Assembly (NCBI GenBank): GCA_022561255.1
Contig: JADFRO010000231.1
Coordinates: 1 to 5,396, forward strand
DNA length: 5,396 bases
Direction of reading: 5' to 3'
Origin: Planctomycetota bacterium
Lineage (GTDB): Bacteria > Planctomycetota > Phycisphaerae > UBA1845
The position numbers were made by a program, and so were the translations under genes. Numbering within the stretch: position 1 is the first letter of the stretch; the number at the start of each line of letters is the position of its first letter. Positions 1-5,396 of this stretch are shown here, piece by piece. The notes under the pieces were generated by a model. It did not search any database and was not told the DNA's origin. It was given only the letters and a program-made list of their open reading frames with translations.

Positions 1-2
1 GT

Positions 3-2579
3 ATCGCCACAACGCCGTCAGGCTACACGGTTTATCGCCGTCCGGGGGCTCAACAGACTCGGGTCCTGAAGGAGAACGGTTTGCGCGAAGTTCGAAAGGG
101 GTTAGCCATCACAGCCGACCTTTCCTCCGAAGATCGTAACTTTCGCGCCGGACTTTCAGACGAACGCAAAATGCGCGTCGCCAGCGACCTGGGCGTGAGC
201 GTCGCCGCGCTCGACTGCATCGGGATCGGAAGAGCGGAGACGAAGGATCTCAAGCGTCTACGCGCAAGCGGTCGCGGATGGAAAGACGCGTATCCGCCGA
301 TTGTCTCATCGTTTCCTGAACGCGACGCGACCGGCGCAATCGGCGCAATCGTGGGCATCTGCTTCCGAGTAGATGATGGACGTAAGGGTTCGCCAAGCGG
401 TGAGGTCGGTGCGAAACGTGGACTCATCATCCCCTCAACGCTGTCAACCCGGCCCGATCCGGTCTTGCTCGTCGAAGGGCCAACTGACGTTGCCGCGTGC
501 GAGACGCTCGGTCTCGCATCGGTCGGCAGGCCGAGTAACGCGTCGGGGGGTAGGTTCATCGCGCAACTGCTTGCGCGGCGCAAGGTGCTCATCGTTGGTG
601 AAAACGATCAGAATCCCGCGGGCACTTGGCCCGGACGAGAAGGCGCCGAGAAGCTCGCCACGTACTTGGCCACGAAATGGAAGCGCGTCGTGCGTTGGGC
701 ACTTCCTCCGGAAGGACATAAGGATGTCCGCGCATACTTGCAGCACCTCGTCGCCAAGGGTCTGGACCTGAACGACGAACAAGCGTGCCACGAAGCAGGA
801 AAACGGTTCGTCGAAAGCCTGATCGCCGTGGCGACCGAGGAACAGCCGCCGGCATCATCATCCAAGGGGCACATAGGCGATGACGGTGCGCGCGAAGCGG
901 TCTTGCATCTCTGTGTCGAAGCGGGCGACCACTTCTTCCACGACAACGAGAACCGTGCATTTGCACTCGTGCGGGAAGGAGGGGTCGCACGAACGCTGCC
1001 CGTGAGGTCACGAGACTACGGCCTTCTCCTTGGACGGCGGTTTTACAGGGCCACCGGATCAGGGCTGCCGACTACGGCGAAGACCGAGGCCATCGCCACG
1101 CTCGAGGGTCTCGCCATTTTTGATGGCCCGGAGGAGTTGGTCTTCGTCCGGATCGGTGAATATGAGGGCAAGGTCGTCCTTGACCTATGCGACGAGCGCT
1201 GGCGCGTCGTTGTGATCGGCAAGGACGGATGGGAAGTTGTCAATGAGTCGCCGATTCGGTTTCGCAGGACCCGCGGCATGCTGGCGCTGCCGGCCCCGGT
1301 TCCCGGCGGCTTGATCAACGATCTGCGTCCCTTCATTAACGTTCGTACTGACAACGATTTCGTCGTTGTGTGCGCCTTTATCCTCGGATGTCTTAACCCG
1401 TGTGGACCATTCATGATCCTGCTCGTGAACGGCGAACCGGGCTCAGCCAAGTCCACGCTTTGCCGCCTCATTCGGGCGCTGATCGATCCGAATAAGGCGC
1501 CTCTCCGTAGCGAACCGAAGGACAATCGCGATCTCGCGATCGCCGCGAACAACGCGTGGATGATCGGCCTCGACAATATGTCACGCGTCAGCGAGCGGAT
1601 GTCCAACGCGCTCTGCCGACTTGCCACTGGCGGTGGTTTCGCAACGCGAGAACTCTACACCGATGCCGACGAGATGATCTTCGACGGTAAGAGACCGGTC
1701 ATGATCAATGGCATCGGAGATATCGCGGACCGAAGCGATCTGATCGATCGTGCCGTTCGGTTGACACTTCCCACAATTCCTGAACATCAGCGCCGGACCG
1801 AGAGGGCCATCTGGTCCGCGTTCGAAGGACAGAGGCCGGCAATCCTCGGTGCATTTCTCGATGCCGTCAGCGTCGCACTCCGGAACCAAGACGCAGTGCG
1901 GTTCACAAGACTGCCGAGGATGGCGGACAGCGCCAGTTGGGTTGTCGCCGCCGAAACTGCGTGTCCCTGGGCGCCCGGATCATTCATCGCTGCGCTGGAC
2001 GACCAGCGGCGGGATGCTGACGAATTTGTCATCGAGGCGAGTCCGCTCGCGAATGCCGTCAAGGAACGGGTCGAACAGCATGGCGAAATCGAAGGGACCG
2101 CCAGCGAGATCCTCGGACTCCTTTCGGCTGACCAGGACGAGAAGATCCTGAAGCACCCCGACTGGCCTAAACGGGCACCGGCCTTCGGAACAAAGCTCCG
2201 GGAAGTCGCACCGAACCTCCGTCGACTCGGCATTGAGGTGCAGTTCGATCGCAACGCGGGGCGTCGCACGATCACCATCCGCAAGAATGAGGGATCCCCG
2301 GATTTGCCGTCATCGCTGTCATTGCCGTCACCTGGCGTACAAGAAGCTGCCCTCGCAGCCGACGGCGGGGGCTCAGTGGGTCCGAATCATGACAGCGAAT
2401 TGCCATGCCGTGACGGCGAAACGGCCTCTGATGACAGCGTTGTGTCCGCTCAGGAAGGCTCGAAAAGCGAACAAATGACGGCAATGACAGCGATGACAGC
2501 AGTTCCCCCCGAATCTCAGCGCGACGGTCAAGGCCCTGGCTTTGAGGTAGATGCGGCTGAAGACGAGGGCGTGCTATGA
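3..2579 (+). CDS. Primase-helicase-like replication protein (TOPRIM + P-loop ATPase), 5'-partial
   Basis: Probable replication protein of a mobile element: a TOPRIM-type primase region followed by a helicase-type ATPase. Residues are counted from the TTG at 81. TOPRIM motifs: LLVEGPTD (129-136, acidic E132) and GENDQNPAG (173-181, acidic E174/D176). The ATPase has Walker A GEPGSAKST (451-459, lysine K457), a Walker B-like stretch WMIGLDN (493-499) and a sensor-like segment MINGIGDIADRSDLIDR (541-557). Residues 655-735 resemble the winged-helix C-terminus of phage-type primases. The last ~95 residues are low complexity and end in an MTAMTAMTA run. The frame has no stop back to the left edge, and its 26 extra codons (GYTVYRRPG...) look like the end of an N-terminal zinc-ribbon, so the true start is probably outside the window; the alternative is the TTG at 81. 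The family call is firm from the motifs; exact enzymatic activity is inferred. Confidence 0.85.
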   Translation: MATTPSGYTVYRRPGAQQTRVLKENGLREVRKGLAITADLSSEDRNFRAGLSDERKMRVASDLGVSVAALDCIGIGRAETKDLKRLRASGRGWKDAYPPIVSSFPERDATGAIGAIVGICFRVDDGRKGSPSGEVGAKRGLIIPSTLSTRPDPVLLVEGPTDVAACETLGLASVGRPSNASGGRFIAQLLARRKVLIVGENDQNPAGTWPGREGAEKLATYLATKWKRVVRWALPPEGHKDVRAYLQHLVAKGLDLNDEQACHEAGKRFVESLIAVATEEQPPASSSKGHIGDDGAREAVLHLCVEAGDHFFHDNENRAFALVREGGVARTLPVRSRDYGLLLGRRFYRATGSGLPTTAKTEAIATLEGLAIFDGPEELVFVRIGEYEGKVVLDLCDERWRVVVIGKDGWEVVNESPIRFRRTRGMLALPAPVPGGLINDLRPFINVRTDNDFVVVCAFILGCLNPCGPFMILLVNGEPGSAKSTLCRLIRALIDPNKAPLRSEPKDNRDLAIAANNAWMIGLDNMSRVSERMSNALCRLATGGGFATRELYTDADEMIFDGKRPVMINGIGDIADRSDLIDRAVRLTLPTIPEHQRRTERAIWSAFEGQRPAILGAFLDAVSVALRNQDAVRFTRLPRMADSASWVVAAETACPWAPGSFIAALDDQRRDADEFVIEASPLANAVKERVEQHGEIEGTASEILGLLSADQDEKILKHPDWPKRAPAFGTKLREVAPNLRRLGIEVQFDRNAGRRTITIRKNEGSPDLPSSLSLPSPGVQEAALAADGGGSVGPNHDSELPCRDGETASDDSVVSAQEGSKSEQMTAMTAMTAVPPESQRDGQGPGFEVDAAEDEGVL
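69..83 (+). promoter_or_regulatory. Possible ribosome binding site and TTG start inside the primase frame
   Basis: AAGGAG at 69-74 lies 6 nt before the TTG at 81-83, which is in frame with the primase. It could be a genuine or an internal start giving an 832-residue product. Against it, the frame stays open and protein-like to the window edge, and no promoter is evident in the 80 bp available. Confidence 0.3.
333..350 (+). repeat. 9-bp tandem duplication in the primase gene
   Basis: GGCGCAATC is present twice back to back at 333-341 and 342-350, encoding GAI-GAI in the linker before the TOPRIM motifs. The duplication keeps the frame and looks like a small slippage event. Confidence 0.5.
2305..2501. 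repeat. Iteron-like 9-bp repeats forming a 27-bp inverted repeat at the 3' end of the primase gene
   Basis: Three contiguous 9-bp units at 2305-2313, 2314-2322 and 2323-2331 (TGCCGTCAT, CGCTGTCAT, TGCCGTCAC) are the reverse complement of three contiguous units at 2475-2483, 2484-2492 and 2493-2501 (ATGACGGCA, ATGACAGCG, ATGACAGCA), matching at 25 of 27 positions across a 143-bp spacer. Further solitary units in the direct orientation lie at 2389-2397, 2410-2418 and 2431-2439. The array sits in the sequence coding for the low-complexity tail, read as LPSSLSLPS on one arm and MTAMTAMTA on the other, so protein sequence is not what is conserved between the arms. Clustered 9-bp units next to a replication gene are typical of iterons or initiator-binding sites; that role is inferred. 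Confidence 0.7.
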
Positions 2580-2740
2580 ACGCCGGTACGAACGCTTGGG
2601 TAGGCTAGGCCAGTGCGGGAGCGGCCGGGGAATCCGCATGCTTTTGCGACCGCGCGGCGCATCGAATGGTCGCGAAGAAATCCGGAAAACAGGCGGGAAA
2701 TCGCCTTGAGCTTCCTGGCGAGTTGAGGCTGAGTGGGGGG

Positions 2741-2759
2741 ACCTGGGATGGGCCCGGGT
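2741..2759 (+). promoter_or_regulatory. GC-rich hairpin just upstream of the integrase start
   Basis: ACCTGGG (2741-2747) can pair with CCCGGGT (2753-2759) around a 5-nt loop: seven pairs including one G-U. It ends 12 nt before the integrase ATG, and no T-run follows. It could end primase transcription weakly or shield the integrase initiation region, which lacks a strong Shine-Dalgarno. The rest of the 2580-2771 gap shows no recognised promoter or RNA gene. Confidence 0.3.
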
Positions 2760-2771
2760 CGGATGTGACGC

Positions 2772-4265
2772 ATGGGAATGATCTTCCGCAAGCAGTACAC
2801 GATGCCGATTCCGCCCGGTGCGGAAATCACCGGGCGCGACGGACAGCGTATCGCCCGCTGGCGGCTGCGGAACGGGCAACTTCGGTCGGCGGAGATCGTC
2901 GATTGCAAGGACTGCAAGGTCCGCGTTCGCGGTAAGTCTCGGTCATACATGGCCCGCTATCGTGATGGAAGCGGTGAGATCGTCGAAGTACCGACGGGTT
3001 GCAAAGATGAGGTTGCGGCCCGGGCAGTTCTGACACGGCTTGAGCGCCAGGCCGAACTCGTCCGCTCCGGGATCCTGACGCCAGCGCAGGTTGACGCAGC
3101 CGGCCACGCGAACCTTCCTCTATCACGGCACCTAGATGCGTATGTACGGCATCTCCAAGCCAAGGGTTGCGATCTACGCCGCATCGCAATGGTCCGGCGC
3201 CGACTCGAACGGGTTGCGCACGACTGTCGCTTCTCCAAGCTCAACAAGATGTCAGCTGGTCCTATCGACCAGTGGCTCGTTCAGCAGGCCGACGCCGGCC
3301 TGGGTGCTGCAACGCGCAACTCGTACCGTGAGGCCCTGGTCTGCTTCGGGAACTGGTGCCGACGCACGCATCGGCTGACGCAGAACCCTTTCGCGGACGT
3401 TCCCCGTGCCGACCAGAACGCGGACCGGCGGCATCAACGTCGGGCGCTGACGGTGGCGGAATTGATTCGCCTTCTCAAAGTCGCCCGCCTGCGCCCGCTG
3501 GCAGAGCAGGGCCGCAAGATCATACCCGTTGAGGTCAAACCCGAACGTCCACCTCGAAGCCGGGCGACTTGGAAACGCGAGCCGCTCGACGTCGACAACA
3601 TCGACGCGGCGATGGAGCGCGCGCGGGTGGGGCTGAAGGACAATCCCGATCTGATCGACCAGCTTGACCGTACCGGGCACGAGCGTGCCTTGATGTACAA
3701 GACGCTTGTGCTGACGGGCCTGAGGAAGGGTGAGCTGGCGTCGCTGACGCTAGGACAACTCGAGTTCGGCGGTCCCGTGGCTTACGCTGTCCTGAACGCC
3801 GCCGATGAAAAGAACCGTCAGGGCGCAAACATCCCCATTAGAGCGGACTTGGCGACCGAACTGTCAGCGTGGCTCGGCGAGCGACTCGGTCGGTTGCAGG
3901 AGTTTGCTCGTAGGAACGGCAAGCCGATACCGGTGCAACTGCCAGCGAAGACACGGTTGTTTGACGTACCGTCCGGGTTGACACGCATCTTCGACCGTGA
4001 CCTGGCTGCTGCGGGCATCCCCAAACGTGACGAACGAAACCGTGTCGTCGATGTCCACGCTTTGCGAGTGACCTTCGGCACGCACCTGTGCGCCGCGGGC
4101 GTTCCGCTTCGTACGGCCCAAGCCGCGATGCGCCATTCCAAGCCTGAGCTGACCGCCAACGTCTACACCGATCCAAAGTTGCTCGACGTGGCAGGGGCCA
4201 TCGACGCGCTTCCCGCCCTCGCGCTTGAAACTCAAGCCGCCGCGACCAGTGCGCCCCCAGCCTGA
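2772..4265 (+). CDS. Tyrosine recombinase / phage-type integrase
   Basis: Site-specific recombinase expected to integrate and excise the element by cutting DNA through a tyrosine nucleophile. All six catalytic positions of the family are visible in the 497-residue product: R318 (TGLRKGEL), K347 (ADEKNRQG), H429 and R432 (DVHALRVTFGTH), H455 (MRHSKPELT) and Y465 (ANVYTD). Residues 1-90 look like an arm-binding region containing YMARYRDGSGEIVEVPTG (59-76), and about 113-215 is a SAM-like core-binding domain. A charged insertion of about 60 residues (240-300) precedes the first catalytic arginine and makes it longer than typical lambda-type integrases. An in-frame TGA at 2766-2768 limits the start to ATG 2772 or ATG 2778; there is no strong ribosome site. 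It lies 192 bp after the primase gene on the same strand and about 300 bp before a tRNA-derived putative attachment core. Apparently intact. Confidence 0.95.
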   Translation: MGMIFRKQYTMPIPPGAEITGRDGQRIARWRLRNGQLRSAEIVDCKDCKVRVRGKSRSYMARYRDGSGEIVEVPTGCKDEVAARAVLTRLERQAELVRSGILTPAQVDAAGHANLPLSRHLDAYVRHLQAKGCDLRRIAMVRRRLERVAHDCRFSKLNKMSAGPIDQWLVQQADAGLGAATRNSYREALVCFGNWCRRTHRLTQNPFADVPRADQNADRRHQRRALTVAELIRLLKVARLRPLAEQGRKIIPVEVKPERPPRSRATWKREPLDVDNIDAAMERARVGLKDNPDLIDQLDRTGHERALMYKTLVLTGLRKGELASLTLGQLEFGGPVAYAVLNAADEKNRQGANIPIRADLATELSAWLGERLGRLQEFARRNGKPIPVQLPAKTRLFDVPSGLTRIFDRDLAAAGIPKRDERNRVVDVHALRVTFGTHLCAAGVPLRTAQAAMRHSKPELTANVYTDPKLLDVAGAIDALPALALETQAAATSAPPA

Positions 4266-4301
4266 GCAAGGCCTGTAGCTCGCCACCAAGCGACCTCTCG
4301 A

Positions 4302-4333
4302 CGGCCGCACCGGGCGACCGCGTATTGCGGCCG
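4302..4333 (+). terminator. Hairpin downstream of the integrase, terminator-like but without a T-run
   Basis: CGGCCGCA (4302-4309) and TGCGGCCG (4326-4333) form a perfect 8-bp GC-rich stem with a 16-nt loop, starting 36 nt after the integrase stop codon. No U-tract follows, so it is not a canonical intrinsic terminator. It might also be a protein-binding palindrome in the attachment region. Confidence 0.3.
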
Positions 4334-4393
4334 ACGCAGGTCGAATAGCCGTCCCCGTATGCAAGACCGTAGCCAGTCGCCGCTCGACCTTCC

Positions 4394-4416
4394 AGTTACC
4401 TTGCACTAAACCTTCC
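4394..4416 (+). repeat. Left copy of a 23-bp direct repeat, putative integrase arm-type site
   Basis: The pattern AGTYACCTTGCACT, three variable bases, then CCTTCC is shared with 4667-4689. Nineteen of 23 positions are identical: the differences are T/C at position 4 and AAA/TTT at positions 15-17. Both copies have the same orientation. It ends 154 bp before the tRNA-derived core. Confidence 0.65.
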
Positions 4417-4553
4417 ACGTATGCGCGTCCATTCTGGTCAATCGTTGGCCGCCGGTGGCAAAACGACCGGGGTGTTGGCGGTTTGGGGAAGGACGGCAGG
4501 GTCGTCGTAACTATCGCCCACGTCAAGAGTTGGAGGTCGGTGTCACTCGTAGG

Positions 4554-4624
4554 CACTGCCTGTCAAAACAGCGGGTGATCGGATTCGAACCGACGACATT
4601 CACGTTGGCAACGTGACGGCAGTG
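4554..4624. repeat. Short inverted repeat bracketing the tRNA fragment
   Basis: CACTGCC (4554-4560) and GGCAGTG (4618-4624) are perfect 7-bp inverted copies lying just outside the two ends of the tRNA-derived segment. They could be an extra recombinase or accessory-factor recognition motif, or chance; seven bases is short. Confidence 0.3.
4571..4616 (-). other. 3' part of a tRNA-Gly(GCC) gene, probable attachment core
   Basis: Read on the minus strand: anticodon stem TCACG, loop TTGCCAA (anticodon GCC), closing strand CGTGA; 5-nt variable loop ATGTC; T-stem GTCGG, T-loop TTCGAAT, closing strand CCGAT; then the 3' acceptor strand CACCCGC at 4577-4571. All are canonical in length and pairing. 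No CCA is encoded; the discriminator would be T. On the 5' side (above 4616) there is no D-loop with the usual GG, and no GCGGGTG strand to complete the acceptor stem, so the gene is only a 3' fragment. This matches the identity segment kept by elements that recombine at the anticodon arm of a tRNA gene. The anticodon assignment is secure; a functional tRNA is not expected. Confidence 0.85.
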
Positions 4625-4666
4625 GGTTCTAAGCCGCTAAGTACTATAGAGTTACGGCGCCGGGCA

Positions 4667-4689
4667 AGTCACCTTGCACTTTTCCTTCC
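4667..4689 (+). repeat. Right copy of the 23-bp direct repeat, putative integrase arm-type site
   Basis: Second copy of the 4394-4416 repeat in the same orientation, starting 50 bp beyond the anticodon-stem end of the tRNA fragment. Its occurrence on the opposite side of the core from the integrase gene argues for a two-armed attachment site. Confidence 0.65.
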
Positions 4690-4966
4690 GTTTGCGGGCG
4701 ACGAAACTGCGCAACGACGGCGAAAAGATCTCGAAACAAGATCTTCCAGCCGGTCTCGGCGCGATCGTCCGCGTCGCCACGCTGCACCTCCAGACCCTGT
4801 TGGGCCTGTTGCAACCACGGACGACTGACCCAGCCGACAAGTGTAACCGATAGGCCCTTCGTGCGTCATCGGCGAAACATAGCTACGCCTCGGTTCCGGC
4901 GGCCCGCACCGCGTAGCGGCTCATACGTGGCGACGAGCGAATGACGTAGTTGAAAGGCGGCCAGGC

Positions 4967-5396
4967 GTGGGCTGCCACCAAGAGCCACAGCTCGGCCTTT
5001 CCAGCGGTCTCGGGCTCGACGTTCAAGCCGAGCGGATTCAAGCTTATTGTGCGATGCGAGGATTGGAGTTGATCGAGCTAGTCACCGACGCTGGCGTCTC
5101 TGGCGGAAAGCCGCTGGCGTCGCGTAACGGAGGGCAACGTCTTCTGTCCGTCATTCGTTCCGCGAAAGCCGGCGCGGTGATCATGCTGAAACTGGATCGG
5201 ATGTTCCGCAATGCGGGCGACTGTCTCACGACGGTGGAACAATGGGAGCGGTCGGGTGTAGCGCTGCACATCATCGACCTGGGCGGCAACGCGATCGACA
5301 CGACGTCCGCAGCCGGTCGCTTCATGCTGGTCGTCTTGGCTGGTGCCGCGGAGATGGAGCGGAACCTAACCCGGGAGCGAACCCGCTCGGCTATGG
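4967..5396 (+). CDS. Serine recombinase (resolvase/invertase family), 3'-partial, N-terminus probably broken
   Basis: Member of the family that cuts DNA through a serine nucleophile. Counted from the GTG at 4967, visible motifs are SSGLGLDVQAERIQAYC (12-28), DAGVSGGKPLASR (41-53), VIMLKLDRMFR (71-81; D77, R78, R81 match the conserved Asp-Arg-x-x-Arg) and GAAEMERNLTRERT (126-139, start of the long E-helix). The coding frame runs off the right edge, so the C-terminal DNA-binding region is unseen. The YxRVST segment with the catalytic serine should lie immediately before residue 12 but is absent in this frame. In another frame, a TTG at 4950 reads MKGGQAWAATKSHSS, which lines up without gaps with a canonical start of MK..YxRVSTKSQ type but has Ala at the serine position. 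One extra base near 4994 would join the two frames. The protein is therefore probably inactive or its 5' end is rearranged. GTG 4967 is only the best in-frame start; ATG 5054 is another. Confidence 0.75.
   Translation, partial: MGCHQEPQLGLSSGLGLDVQAERIQAYCAMRGLELIELVTDAGVSGGKPLASRNGGQRLLSVIRSAKAGAVIMLKLDRMFRNAGDCLTTVEQWERSGVALHIIDLGGNAIDTTSAAGRFMLVVLAGAAEMERNLTRERTRSAM

Larger units (their letters stand above)
4394..4689. other. Putative integrase attachment region (attP-like: arm repeat, tRNA core, arm repeat)
   Basis: Within the gene-poor stretch 4266-4966, this segment holds, in order, a 23-bp repeat (4394-4416), the 3' part of a tRNA-Gly(GCC) gene (4571-4616, minus strand) and a second direct copy of the 23-bp repeat (4667-4689). 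It begins 128 bp after the integrase gene. Tyrosine recombinases commonly use tRNA 3' portions as crossover cores and bind short direct repeats in flanking arms, so an attachment site fits all three parts. The asymmetric arms (154 bp on the left, 50 bp on the right) resemble those of many temperate-phage attP sites. The sequence shows the elements; their use by this integrase is inferred. The remaining parts (4266-4393 and 4690-4966) hold only a hairpin and a short open frame of doubtful reality. Confidence 0.6.

Noticed and set aside
2305..2501. CRISPR array
   Set aside because: Units are only 9 bp, contiguous or irregularly spaced, and in both orientations, lying inside an open coding frame; there are no spacers of regular length and no cas genes.
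2903..2921. Third copy of the ACCTTGCACT arm motif (as ACTGCAAGGT on the opposite strand) inside the integrase gene
   Set aside because: Nine of ten bases match, but it falls in a local TGCAAGG duplication encoding CKDCK, and the flanking bases of the 23-bp repeat are not present.
2666..2935. 89-codon + strand frame overlapping the integrase start
   Set aside because: Its second half is an out-of-frame reading of the integrase N-terminus; no ribosome site or recognised family for the first half.
3864..4556. 230-codon open frame on the minus strand
   Set aside because: Mostly antisense to the intact integrase, and the remainder crosses the attachment region. The translation has no recognisable domain and looks like a GC-rich shadow.
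4571..4642. A complete tRNA-Gly gene on the minus strand
   Set aside because: The anticodon and T arms are perfect, but the preceding bases give no D-loop GG and no strand pairing properly with CACCCGC. The closest candidate, GCGGCTT at 4638-4632, pairs at only five of seven positions and leaves just 14 nt for the D-arm region where about 19 are needed.
4613..4828. 71-codon ATG frame on the + strand
   Set aside because: It starts inside the tRNA anticodon stem, its product is a run of Arg/Ser-rich low-complexity sequence, and the frame offset from it has the more coding-like composition.
5044..5325. 93-codon open frame on the minus strand
   Set aside because: Antisense to clear serine-recombinase motifs on the + strand.

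Overview
The window is GC-rich bacterial DNA carrying part of a mobile genetic element. The two large genes, a TOPRIM-helicase primase-like protein and a roughly 500-residue tyrosine recombinase with an unusual internal insertion, have the style of the primase-integrase pairs common in Planctomycetes (Pirellula/Rhodopirellula relatives). That host assignment is inference from protein style and gene order; nothing in the window fixes a species.

Layout, all protein genes on the + strand. (1) 3-2579: replication protein, open at the left window edge, with a TOPRIM-like nuclease/primase fold, a P-loop helicase and a C-terminal winged-helix-like region. Its low-complexity 3' end holds an iteron-like set of 9-bp units (consensus ATGACRGCR), including three tandem copies at 2305-2331 and three inverted tandem copies at 2475-2501 that form a near-perfect 27-bp inverted repeat. 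(2) 2580-2771: intergenic, with a GC-rich hairpin just before the next gene. (3) 2772-4265: tyrosine recombinase (integrase) with all six catalytic positions present. (4) 4266-4966: about 700 bp without a convincing gene. It contains the 3' part of a tRNA-Gly(GCC) gene on the minus strand (anticodon arm to acceptor end, no D-arm or 5' acceptor strand), bracketed by two direct copies of a 23-bp repeat (19/23 identical). This looks like the attachment site of the neighbouring integrase: a tRNA-derived crossover core with integrase arm-type sites on both sides. (5) 4967-5396: a serine recombinase (resolvase/invertase family) running off the right edge. Its N-terminal catalytic-serine segment is not readable in frame and appears decayed or frameshifted.

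Working model: the primase-helicase replicates an integrative element or prophage-like satellite, and the integrase moves it in and out of a tRNA-Gly(GCC) gene using the site beside it. Putative arm repeats on BOTH sides of a tRNA core that is not completed into a full tRNA suggest either an attP-type (circular or episomal) configuration or an internal junction in a tandem array of elements, rather than a simple chromosomal attL or attR. The serine recombinase is then either a second, probably inactive recombinase of the same element or part of an adjoining element.
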